From Puccinia triticina (Eukaryota > Basidiomycota > Pucciniomycetes > Pucciniales > Pucciniaceae), in contig NC_070564.1 of assembly GCF_026914185.1 (NCBI RefSeq), forward strand, positions 6,138,001-6,202,000: a stretch of DNA of 64,000 nucleotides. The letters run 5' to 3'. The notes under the pieces are model-generated. The model made no database searches and was not told where the DNA came from. It saw only the letters and a program-made list of their open reading frames with translations. Of the stretch, positions 21,753 through 32,314 are shown piece by piece. A program made the translations under genes and the position numbers. The first letter of the stretch is position 1, and each line of letters opens with the position of its first letter.

Positions 21753-23339
21753 ATGCGGGTCCTGCTGCAGTCGATCAGGAAAGGTCGAGCGAGCACTTCC
21801 GGGATCCCATGGCCTGTTCGCCGTCTGTCGATATCCTCGGAGGCCAGAAACCTAAGGTTGGACACGAAGCCTGGCAGAGGATCGTCTTTCAGCGCCAATC
21901 CACCCCAGCCCACCTTCCGGCTTCGTTTCGAGCAGGCCCAATCGGACAAGAATGTCGTGCGGATCCTCGAGCTGTGCCAGGAACTCAAGCAGGCCGGGCC
22001 ACCCTCGCAGGACGACCTCAGCCTAGCATATCGCCACCTGGTCTCAATCCTTGCACACTATGGTCTCTGGACCCAGCTCTACGCGACCGTCAACGAGCTC
22101 ATCGAGCTCATCGGACTCAATCACATCGACGACCTGCTATGGGCAACGATCCTCGAAGGATTCATCCGATGCGACAGATCAACCGACGTGATCTACTCAC
22201 TCATCCTCTCCACAGGAAACAAGATTGGGCCCCAGACGATCACCGCCTTATTCCGTGCGGCCATCCTCGAATCTAATCTCAGCCAGTCCATCCTTCTGCT
22301 CCAAGTAGCCACGGCCTCCGATTTGTTGTCCCAGATCCCAAAGCTCTTACTCATCCAATTGGCCGACTCCCTGGCTGGACAGGCCCAGCTCAAGCTAGCC
22401 ATCGATCTCGTCCGCTCCTTTGTCGTCCCAATCAAAGAAACCGATCATCCGGATTGTGTTGCAAGTTTGATCAGCTTACTGCGGACATGTGTCAATCGAT
22501 CAGATGTATGTCCATCCACGACTGGCTCACGATAGATGATAGGCATCCCACTGATTTGCATGCTAAACTGGGCTCCGCTTCCGTTCCAACAGCCTCAATC
22601 GGCTCTTTATTGTTACTCATACCTGAACAACAACCATGCCGATCTGATTGAGGATTTGTTCGATGATGGATTGATGATCGAACTCCTATCTCTCAGCAGC
22701 CGACACATCCTGCCAGATCTTGCGCTCAACGTCCTTTCCCAACTCGTTAGATCTCGACGGAAGCTAGAAATCACACATCTCTTGCCATCGATCATTGCGC
22801 TCAGTCGGGCGGGCAACAGGATGTCGGAGGTGGTTGAGATTCTTGTCCGGATAGGGAAAGACCTCGTGGTCGTAGCTGAGGAGAGCGAACTGATCGGGTT
22901 CAACCTGATGGTCGGCCATCTCGGCGGTCTCCACGGATACCGCACGTTTCTCAAAAACAGCGTCGGAGAAGAAGAGGGAGAAGGCCAACAAAACGAAAAA
23001 CGGGAGGAAATCATCAAGAGTCTCAATAATTCTAAACAGCTTTGCAGGGATTTGCTCCTCGAGAAGAACCCTAATAATCATCAATCCGAACCTGCTCCGA
23101 CGATCTTACACTCATTGGTCAACAGTCTTATCCAAGCTGATCTTGAACTCGACCGACCTCTCGAATCCCTCGCGACCTTCAAAACTTACTTCTGCAACCC
23201 CCAAAGTCGACCGACTTCTTTCATCTTCCAACCGGATCATCATATCCTGAACTTGATGAGAAACGCGGCCGAGCAAGTTTCCGACCCGCTCATCCAATCT
23301 GAAATTTTGTCGACTCTCGACCACCTCCCTCAGCAATAA
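21753..23339 (+). CDS. Helical-repeat (PPR-like) mitochondrial protein (499 aa)
   Basis: Two exons: 21753-22505 and 22593-23339, with donor GTATGT, acceptor CCAACAG and matching phase. The upstream in-frame GTG at 21735 is not used; the ATG at 21753 gives an Arg-rich presequence (MRVLLQSIRKGRASTSG ... RRLSISSEAR). The rest is almost entirely alpha-helical with about 35-residue spacing of motifs such as LLWATILEGFIRCDRSTDVI and TITALFRAAILESNLSQSI, resembling degenerate pentatricopeptide repeats. Likely a mitochondrial RNA-metabolism or ribosome-associated factor, by analogy. No strict PPR consensus or catalytic domain is visible, so the precise role is unknown. Confidence 0.65.
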
Positions 23340-24507
23340 CTCCCTATTTTACCGTTTTCATGAAAAGCGATGTAGTCTATCTTGCCAATTCAAAGCTCCT
23401 AATCGTTCTATCAATGAGCCCACCCATATTTCAATTGAAACTTCTTCAGAATCAATTGCTTGTCCTTTTAACATAAAGATTAAGGAAAATTCAAACACCG
23501 CTTTTCTCAATTTTGAATGTGTCTTCACGAGCGTGTACGAGGTTAGATAACTAGCTCCCACAGACCTACGAGCAACCAAGCATCCATCATGAGTCATATG
23601 CCATCGTGGAAGATGGAAAAGGGGGCTTTATGGGAAAATAACTCCACACTTTATGTCTAACGAACAGCAGCAATGAGACCCGCGTCTTGCGGCCAAAATA
23701 TTGGTCCGGCATTTCTTGGGAGTCACCCTCGCAAAAACACCGATGGCAATGTGAGGCTTCAGAATAATGCCAGGCTGACCTGAACCTGTCCTAGACCCAG
23801 GCGGATGTCACCTGGGTTGCTGAGATGATGTGAAAAAACAGGATTAAACATCAGAAGAAAAGAAAAAAAAAATGATAAATGAACAAGAATCAAACCCACG
23901 ACATCTATATACATAGATCACAGGTAAATGCTTTAGGGCCCGGTTGGACAATCAAGCCAAAAACGAGACAAGTGATATGTCCTCAGTTTTGTACCTCTGA
24001 CATGTGATGGTGCTTGGTTGGCATGCCTGCTTAGTTGGCAGGCTGATGTTAAAAAGGGTACTTCCATGGTGTTTCTTGACTTGGAATCTAGATACATAAT
24101 GGTTATAAGAAGTGGATGACTTCCTGTGTGCTTGATCTGGGGGGAAAGGCTAAACCTTACTGGCTGCCAGCTGGGATCAAGATCAAGTTTTCACCAGCAA
24201 ACAAGGTTTAGCGGCTCCCTCTCAATCAAGCCATTTAGGCGGAGGGAAGGCCTCCAGGTGGTCTCATATGAAGTCAGAGAAGCCCTGGGAACAGCTTGCA
24301 ACCCAAATGAAGTTGCCTGTTGCGGGTGCTCGGTCACTCGGGTCGTGGCCATCCGGGGGTAGCGCTGGTATGTGTTTAGTTTGGATTACGTAAGCGACTT
24401 TAAGTTAGAGTGTGTCATTTTCCCCACTTCCACCAAGAAAACTCCGACCAGTCACCACACCACATCCATCGGACCACAAACAACCACAGGCAAGCAAACA
24501 CGCAACC
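23340..24507. other. Intergenic, no gene; one transposon-end-like word
   Basis: Non-coding DNA between the PPR-like and Elongin A genes. A GGGCCCGGTTGGACA sequence at about 23937 resembles the terminal bases of many hAT/PIF-type MITEs, but no matching inverted end was found. A GGAAAGGCTAAACCTT word at 24145 recurs at about 31487 and, with changes, near 36868. Confidence 0.4.
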
Positions 24508-25997
24508 ATGGTGCTCTCACTCAAAGAATCATGCCTGCGTAGTCAGTATTCCCTCCGCTCTGCATCATGCTCTCTGGCCTTTTCTGTCTGCACGGTAGAA
24601 TCATGCTGACTTGCTTCAATTTGCCGATTATTTACCTCCCTGGTCAATTCCGAATATCCTAGTTCTAACTGCACATTCAGGCAGTAAGCTGTCCTCCAGG
24701 CTTTTTTTTCGCCGTGTGTTTCCAAGTGCTGACTTGCTTTGTTTTGATTCTGTTTGGATTTAACGCTCAGGTCTCCTGGAAGTCGGACACTGCCCGTATC
24801 GTTTGATTAGGCCTGTTCTTATTGCATGCCATCCCGACCAGCTAGCCCACATTGAAGACTCCTCTCCCGTGCGTATATCCATCAGCTACACGCCGCTTCT
24901 CTTCTTTGCTCGCCCTTCCCGTAAAAATCGAGGAATTCTTAGTCAAGGAATCATTCTGCTCTTTAGCATCTCATGTTGGAATCGGATGAAATTTGGCACC
25001 ATCTTCTCTCGAAAGATTTTCCCAATGAAACAGCAATCCCGCCCTCCGTCCGCTCTCCATCTCCCGGCCCCTCCCATCCCCGCGAAGATGAAGACGGCGT
25101 ACAAGAGGTGGACCTGCCAGCTAATCGGCTCCTTTATTTCAAAACTCGACTCGCCAAGGAAGAGGCCCTTGCATCTGCATCTGCCCGTCTACGAGAAAAG
25201 GTCCAAGCTAGTCGTTCAGATCAACTGAAACGGAAGGCTATTTTTACCGGCCAGACTGATTACGGTATTGGGAGTAAGAAAAAGAAGCTGAATGGCGCGA
25301 AATCTTGGGGCAATTATACTCCGACAGGTAAGTTCTACATGCCCTCTCTCCCCCGCTCTTAAAGATAAAAAAAACCCTTGGCTCACACTGATGACATCGA
25401 TTAACAGGGAAAACTTTGGCCGAAAAAGCACGCCAACAAGTCAAGAAATCAGCAGCCGTTTATGCCAACGCAGTCCGGGTTAAAGCAGCAATGATAAGCA
25501 CACCGAATTCTGCTCCCAAGCCAGTTGCCCGCCCAGCCGATCCCCCGCGTTCCTCGAGCACGCCCATCTTTTCGATCAAGAAGCCAGTAGGAAAAGCCCC
25601 GACAGCCAAATGTGTCGTACGCACTCCAGCCGTCCAACCACAAGTCAAAGTCGTCCAGGTCCCCTCTGCGCCCCCTACCGCGCCTAGTGATAAGAACGGC
25701 ATCAAGCCCACCCCTTTCCCCAAAGCCAAGCCACTGCCTCATAAAGGACCTCTAACTACCGCGCTACGTAGATCCCCTCCTCCGGCTACTACTCCTCGGC
25801 CGCCAGCACGAACGCCTTCACGTATAGCTGCCCTCCTCAAACCCAAAACAACATCCGAATCGATTCTCTCAGCTCCTGGCTCCATTGCCAGCCCAACCAA
25901 AAAAACATCAAGTCTCTTCGTCCCAAAGAAACTCAAACCTCCGCCTAAACAACCCTCCAAATCCCTCATCTTCAAACCCGGCTCCTCAGCCAGATAG
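24508..25997 (+). CDS. ELA1: Elongin A-like protein (366 aa)
   Basis: Five exons fit: 24508-24538, 24663-24683 (a 21-nt micro-exon), 24771-24868, 24967-25327, 25408-25997. Exons 1-3 give a BC-box (SLKESCL, binds Elongin C) followed by the F-box-like segment LLEVGHCPYRLIRPVLIACHPDQLAHIE. Exon 4 starts with LESDEIWHHLLSKDFPNE, the W-x5-DFP signature of Elongin A. The C-terminal half is Pro/Lys-rich and disordered. Elongin A stimulates RNA polymerase II elongation and, with Elongin C, acts as substrate adaptor of a cullin ubiquitin ligase for stalled polymerase. The micro-exon is inferred by phase and by spacing of the motif; the others are firmer. Intron 1 donor GTAGTC is weak. Confidence 0.75.
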
Positions 25998-26819
25998 TAA
26001 TCCGTCTTTCACCCTTTCGCCCCTCAAGAAACCGTTCATCTATCGCTCTTCTTGCCATTCTCCATCCTCTAAATCCACTATTTTGTAAAGAACTTGTTTT
26101 ATCTTCTTGCTCTGTCAACTAATCCGTACAGAAGCCCAATTTTGACATCTCATCATCCATGTAAGTCATCATGTGTGTCTCAAGCCCCACCAATCTGCTC
26201 ATCAATCCATATATCTGATCTCTGTTTCTATGCATCTATGTTGGTACTGTTTGTTGTAATTTCATCATCTTTTTGCTTGGCTAATATAATATCCATCCCG
26301 GACATCCGCTTCATCATTTTCTTTTGGAGCGACAAGCTACGAGCATTGTATATTAGTACATTATTTTTGAGAAGATTTTTATTGGTCTTAGATACTGGAG
26401 CAAAAAAACTCTTTCTATGTCGGTTTTTGGGGCATCAACGTCAATAACCTGGTGTCACCAATACCTCTCTTGGATCAGATCTGTTGCGATGTTGCTGTAA
26501 GTTAACAAAAAACAAAATGTCACTGGATTGGGTTTATCCGTCCATTGGCAAGGTGGGCTTGGAGTCTGCATGGGCGGGGTGTACACTGTACCAAGTGAAG
26601 TAGTCCTCCAACTCCTGGTGCCACAGCGCAGTAGCCTTAAACTCTAGCCAGTGTGATTTATGAAAGACCCTTCATGATTGGCATTTAAGGAAACAAATGA
26701 GATTTGATGAAGAAAAAGGGGAGTAACACAAACAGAAAAGGAATTTACACAAGATGCAAAAGGGGCGAGGAAACAAGTGAAAAAAGAGAAAAGAGAGGAG
26801 ACATGGGAACTGGGTGATG
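25998..26819. other. 3' flank of Elongin A and intergenic DNA
   Basis: AT-rich sequence with no supported gene. It includes the presumed 3'UTR after TAG at 25995-25997. Confidence 0.4.
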
Positions 26820-27269
26820 TCAAGTTTGTCCACCTTGTACAGCAGGGCCCTGGAGGCAACATGTGTTTTGCTGCTCCAACGCCAGCTGTTGCTTGTGTGC
26901 AGCAAACTGTTGCTTGTGTGCAGCAAACTGTTGCATGTGTGCAGCAAACTGTTGCATGTGTGCAGCAAACTGTTGCATGTGTGCAGCAAACTGTTGCATG
27001 TGTGCAGCAAGCTGTTGCTTGTGTGCAGCAAACTGTTGCTTGTGTGCAGCAAACTGTTGCATGTGTGCAGCAAACTGTTGCATGTGTGCAGCAAGCTGTT
27101 GCTTGTGTGCAGCAAACTGTTGTTTGCGTGCAGGATACAGTTGCTCCAGTTCAGCAACTGCTTGCTCCAGTTCAGCAACTGCTTGCTCCAGTTCAGCAAC
27201 GGCTTGCTCCAGTTCAGCAACTGCTTGCTTCAGTGAAGTAATTTCTTGCTCCACAGTCAGGCGTGCCAT
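26820..27269 (-). CDS. Heptad-repeat coiled-coil ORF (149 aa), uncertain gene
   Basis: From ATG at 27269 (MARLTVEQEITSLKQ) the frame gives four copies of a QAVAELE heptad, then about eleven copies of an AAHKQQF or AAHMQQF heptad, ending QNTCCLQGPAVQGGQT. Both blocks are 21-bp minisatellites, so each DNA unit encodes exactly one coiled-coil turn pair. The arrays keep all six frames largely open, so frame openness is weak evidence. In favour of this frame are the non-repeat ATG-containing lead-in and the amphipathic heptads. An upstream exon ending at a GTAAGTC donor near 27344 is possible. Confidence 0.4.
   Translation of the reverse strand: MARLTVEQEITSLKQAVAELEQAVAELEQAVAELEQAVAELEQLYPARKQQFAAHKQQLAAHMQQFAAHMQQFAAHKQQFAAHKQQLAAHMQQFAAHMQQFAAHMQQFAAHMQQFAAHKQQFAAHKQQLALEQQNTCCLQGPAVQGGQT
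26883..27235. repeat. Two adjacent 21-bp minisatellites
   Basis: At 26883-27131 the unit is CTGTTGCATGTGTGCAGCAAA, with variants (CTTG for CATG, AGC for AAC). At 27140-27230 the unit is GCAACTGCTTGCTCCAGTTCA, four copies. Both have the same period, and the junction is a single partial unit. Confidence 0.9.
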
Positions 27270-29431
27270 GATTTCCCGAATTAGTATGAAAGAAAAAAGG
27301 TAAGCAAATGTATGTTCCAATCAGATAAGAGGACCATGACTTACGGGATGAAATCCTTGATGTAGATCGGGCCAACCTGTAACCTGTTCAAATATCTAAT
27401 CAGTCTTTTATGTCACGACAAAGGATTTCGAAAAAAAAAACTTACTACAAAACATGATCAGGAGAGTCGAACATGCAAGTACGTAAGGCATTTTATCTGG
27501 CAGAGGAGAAAAAAACGTAAGAAACATGGTCAAAGAAACCTTTCTAAAGAAAGCTTTCTTTTTGAGATACTAACCTGAGTTGCTGTGGCAGAGATACTTG
27601 GGGGGAAATCTTGCTGCTTGTTGTTCGGAGTAGGGTGGATCCAGGAATGCAACAGGAATCTGGGTAGATGAGTGAGGATGTGGGCTCAAAAGCGTTGTGA
27701 GATGGAAGAGGAAGCTAACCAATGCTGAAGTTGTGAGAACCCGGATGACTGGGGAGAGGGAGAAACAAAGATGGAAAACTCAAGGGTTCATATACCGAAG
27801 AGATGGGAATTAAGCAACAACAACCATGAAGTGGGGAGCCACATACGCGATAACCGACTGGTCTAGCCTCAGGCTATGTCCTAGTTCCAGGGGCCAAGTC
27901 AGAGATATCCAGTCCAGAGTTTAATTGTATGGGACTATGGTGCCCGTGGTTACAGCCTGACAGGTCGACCTGGTTTAAATGATCTCCCTTCATCCGAAAC
28001 GGCCATCGCCATGTATGGCTATTAAACAACGTTCGCGGCGAATCCGGCCATCGAGGCCGCGAAGCATTGAACCTCTCCATGAGAGGGCGCGGCTTGGCGT
28101 CACTGACTTTCCGTTGAGAAGAATTGCAAATACTGGGATTCAGTGCCAGATTTTCGAGCGGACATGACTGTCTCAAGAGACCGGCAAGGGTCAAGACCCT
28201 TTCCTTTGGTTGGCCCTTTTGAACGCTGGTCCCATGGGTTTATCGAGCTGATTGAAAGCCGTATTCATTCTCAACGCTTATTGATCACTGCACCTGGTGG
28301 CCCATAGCTGTCCCAATCAAAGATGCGACATCCAATCCCATAAGTTGAGGCTTTCCTGATTCTTAACTGACCGAGGCTCCAATTCCCTTCCCGGCGGGTT
28401 GACCAAATTTTCAGCGGCCAGCGCCATTGATAATACCAACACTTCTGGGTATTATCCCCAGACAATCGGTAAAAGTGAGAGATACGCTGCCCTCTTCAAG
28501 CTGAAAAAATATGGGGATCTCATTCGATGGGACGAATATCTCCTTGAGGCGCTTCATTCAACTACATAGATATTAGGAAGTATGTACAAGGCAAACCAAA
28601 TCAAGAAGGGTAAAAGTGCTTGGTCCTGAGAGAGGTGTTGATGCCAGTTCGAGTAACGCGACCTTTTTCGCGCTGGTGGATGCCAAGTCGGATGAATAAG
28701 CACAACAAAGATTGAAAGGCCAACATCAGTGCTGTAGGAGTGATGTATTTAGGTAACTTCTTGTTATTACTTTCGAATAAATGTTGGAGAGAACGTAGGG
28801 CAATGAGTAGCTAGAGGTCATCTAAAGTGCACTCAGATAACAACGTTCAAACTGGTTGTGCGAAGTTTTCTGCCCATGGTTGTTCTATGTAGAAGTCGAG
28901 AAGTCATATATGCCCAGACCTGACAAGGATCTCATACGGACAAAGCAGCCCAACAGAATCTCAAGAAAATAGGTCATTTAAACGCTGAAAGGAGATGTGT
29001 AATTGGAAAGATCACAGAGTAAGGAGGTGAATTGTCTAGATACAATAGGTGATAGGTCTTTCTTTAAATTGATGGAGCCAACAAGAAGAACATGAAACAA
29101 AGCAAGACTGCGGGGAGACTGGTCGCGTGTATAAGATTATCAGCGCAGATATATGCGAGAGTATGGAGGAGACGGGAGCAAGAGTAAGAAGGGTACAGAT
29201 GAGTAACAACAACAGGAATTGATAACATAGTCAAGCAGGGGAATGAGATAAGTTTGCGATATGAGAAGTATTCTAGCTGTACAGGATATGCAAGAGGGAA
29301 TAGAATATGGGGGTAGCATTTGGCATATGCTTTTTATTTCTTAAGAAACGAGTGGATCAATCGACCAGTCAAGTGACGGAATTAGTTGCTGAACACATAT
29401 CGACTAGTGTTTCTTTTGCACGAGTGAGTTT
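27270..29431. other. About 2.1 kb without a recognised gene
   Basis: Apart from a possible upstream exon of the heptad ORF (27344-27800, minus), no frame with recognisable motifs is present. The left part has CT/GA-rich tracts; the right part is the 3' flank of the coiled-coil gene. Confidence 0.4.
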
Positions 29432-31147
29432 TCAGTAAAGTCTATTATAAGCAGGATTAGAATGGTTAGGAGTGTGGAAGCCATTCGACCCTGAGGGAGG
29501 CTCGTCGATCGGGTTCAGGGGTTTGGGAGGAGGATTTGGGCGAGGGAATTGATGGGGAAAGAGGGGTGGGCCTTGCTGATGGAGGTAGCTCGGATAAGCC
29601 ATTTGAGGATGGCCAGGGTCGAGAGGTCTTTGGCGATGTTCTTCTGGATAGAAGTGCGAATGAGGAGGCTCCGACGTAGGCGGAAAGTGGTATCCGTCAG
29701 GCTGGCTTGATTCATATAGATTATGATGATGATGGTGTTGTTGCGATGCATTGCCCATCGGAGGAGGCATGGGGTGTCCTGGCAGGTTGTGTCCCAACTG
29801 TGCAATGTTTGATAAGCATCAAAAATTTGTCTCACGGCTGTGAAGAAATTTAGGTCTGAGCTTTTTCACTCACTACTGATCCTGGCCGGGCCAGCTCTGG
29901 AGTCAGAGATCCGGATTTGTAGGAGTACTGTCTCTTCAGGTTTTCTTCTCGTTGCAGCAGTTCGGCCCTCGCTTTCGACATGTTCTGGTCTGGAGGCACA
30001 GTCCCGGATTGGGAACGATAAAACCGCTCGTGAAGGGATTGAGGCGGTTCGGCTTGAGTGTATAGTCGGGCTGATGGATCCTCCCTTTGGGAATGGTGGG
30101 GAGGTTGGCTTCGTGAGAGCGATCTTAACTGGTTCATCGCTCGCTCGTTCTCTCTTTGGATGCCTTCTTTCGCCTTTTGCTCATCGGCAAGGTAGGTCTC
30201 TAATCTGTTATTCCGAGTCGTCAGGTCTTGATTCTCGGCTTCTTTGAGGTCCAATTGATTCTCCAAAATTCTCACTTTCTCCAACAGCTCGTCGTGTGAT
30301 TTGCGCAGTTTGCAAATTACATCTTCCGCTTCTTTGAGCGCTTGATAGTGGCTCGCTTGGCTGGCACTTGCGGCCCGGTCTCGGTTTTGATGCGGTTGCG
30401 AGACAGGCGGTGCGGGCGATTGGGTATGATGAGAAGAAGATAGGGAATTTAAAGACTTTTTGGACAGCTGGCGTCTCAGAACAGCTTCGGGGGCGAAGGA
30501 GGAGAGTGGTGGGAGCGGATAGTCGCGAGGCGGGACGCAGTTCGGATGTGGCTTGTCTGTTCGAGCCCTCGATGGTGGCCGACTGGGCAGCAAGACTGGG
30601 CTGGGAAGCTGGTCTGGGGGCATCCCCGCGAGCCGGAGGTTTTCAATCCTCGCGTTCAATTCATTGGCTTCTCGTAACTTTTCTTCCCAGACCAAATCTT
30701 GATTGCTGAGGGGAGGCCCACCTGGTACGCCTGATAATTTGCAGCTGATGGGCGTCATCGGCCGGGAGGTAGGTGGTGCAGGGACGGAGGCATACGCCTG
30801 TGGATGTGGATGGTTGCGTTGGAGTTCGGTGAGCTCGAGTTGCCTGGTCAGCTCTGCCAATCGCAGCTCTTTCAGCTTCCGGCTGTGGTCATCGATCGAT
30901 TGGTGTTCGCGGACAGAGTTCAGTCTGCTGATGGACGGACGCCTCGATAAAGATCCCCGAGAGTGATCGGAACCGGGGAGGCCAGGCCCAGGCGTACCAG
31001 AAGTAGACCGGGCTGGATTGGCGACCCTGCGTGGTTAGGAAGGTGATGAACGACTTGAAACCAATGGTAAAGCTGAAGGAGAGATAAGAGAAACATTACT
31101 GACCATGTCTTTGCGCCCACATGATCCCATCCATCAAACAGTTTCAT
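29432..31147 (-). CDS. Pro/Ser-rich coiled-coil protein (hypothetical)
   Basis: Three exons fit by phase: 31147-31104, 31026-29874 and 29797-29432. The protein starts MKLFDGWDHVGAKTW, continues through basic Ser/Arg-rich sequence (SRGSLSRRPSISRLN) and a first helix (KLKELRLAELTRQLELTELQ). A Pro-rich linker follows, then a long coiled coil (EAEDVICKLRKSHDELLEKV, ILENQLDLKEAENQDLTTRN), and a C-terminus rich in His, Pro and Asn including a run of five His. Probably a cytoplasmic scaffold; no family recognised. The first two exons and promoter are duplicated at 36235-36540 as a truncated copy. An upstream non-coding exon cannot be excluded. Confidence 0.6.
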
Positions 31148-31740
31148 GCGTATGTCTATGTATTGACTGTACAGAGATAATTATGTGGAACTTGCAGGAT
31201 CGAGTCGGACTGTTTGAGAAAGCCCAGTAAATATTAAACTCTCGTTGTGAGCACAGATGGTCTTTCGGCTGGTTTCCACGTTGGATGTTGGTTTTTTGGT
31301 GTTGGATGTTGGTTGTTGGTTGCTGTTGTGTCTGTTGAACAGCCCATCACCACGGATCCCCACCGCATGCACCCCGTGGGTGAGCCACTATGTACATCAC
31401 AGCCTACAGGTCACAGCAAACAATCACATCATCAACTGGTCATAAACACCCCAAATATGGAGGAACTCAATGCTCAATCTAGAGGGAAAGGCTAAACCTT
31501 CTGGCCGGTGAAAATTGATTGAGATGAAGTTTTTAGCATAGTGTCTTCCTCTATGTTGTAAGTTGTGTTGTTTGCATCTGACCAAAACCCGCTAAACTAC
31601 ATATACAACCTGTCAAACTATGTAGAATATTCCATAACCTTCCATGCAAGGTTTGTCCTCTATATGCATACTCCTCAACACTCTAAACCAAGCAGGCAAC
31701 GGGAAATCCCCCACTTACATAAGTCTTCAAACATACTCTA

Positions 31741-32115
31741 CACCACGGGTGCACCAAAAGTTTTTGGGATGGTTGTCAAAACCAAATTGATTGGATAGTG
31801 GTTTTCAGAACCAAATTGGTCTGAATCTGGTTTGTGGACAAATTCCGTTGCCAAAAAGGTCCTAAAAACCGTGCCGTGAGAGAAGGAGCATCCAAATGGT
31901 TTCCAAAACCATTTCAAATGGTTCTGGCAATATTTTTCAAACCAAATTGGTTTCCAAAATATTTTTAAAACCACCTCAGGTGGTTCCAGAAATGTTTTAA
32001 AAATATCTGAAAATGGTTAGTCTGACTTGTTCTTCAGGACGTCCGGACTCAATTAACATTTTTTTCTGAAAACCAATCAAACTGGTTTTCAGAATATTTT
32101 GTTGCACCCGTGGTG
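31741..32115. mobile_element. 375-bp MITE with TA target duplication (Tc1/mariner, Stowaway-like)
   Basis: Its terminal inverted repeats start CACCACGGGTGCA at both ends and continue as CAAAA after one mismatch. It is flanked by TA at 31739-31740 and 32116-32117. Duplicate B has the uninterrupted site CTCTACATAA at about 36996-37005, so the insertion and its TA duplication are directly visible. Internally it is rich in inverted words such as CCAAATTGGTTT and AACCATTT. No coding capacity. Confidence 0.85.
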
Positions 32116-32314
32116 TACATACCATAATTGTTTCTTAAACAGAAAACATGTACATACAGCTCTGCTGAAACTGTTCAAACTGGTTTCACCATCATCTTTA
32201 TGGGTTGTCATTACCATACTCAAGACTAGCACCACTGCTTGCTATAAGACGCTCTTGTCTATCCGGAGAAGGAGAACTGGGATCCAATGTACTTCTAACT
32301 TTCCAACAATCAAA

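Noticed and set aside
23900..23960. Possible tRNA-like B-box (TGGGTTTGATTC on the minus strand) beside a MITE-like end
   Set aside because: No A-box at proper spacing, no cloverleaf and no matching inverted end.
26814..27303. Cys-rich and Leu/Cys-rich plus-strand frames over the minisatellite
   Set aside because: A 21-bp repeat without stops opens all frames; only the minus-strand heptad frame has a sensible start and composition.
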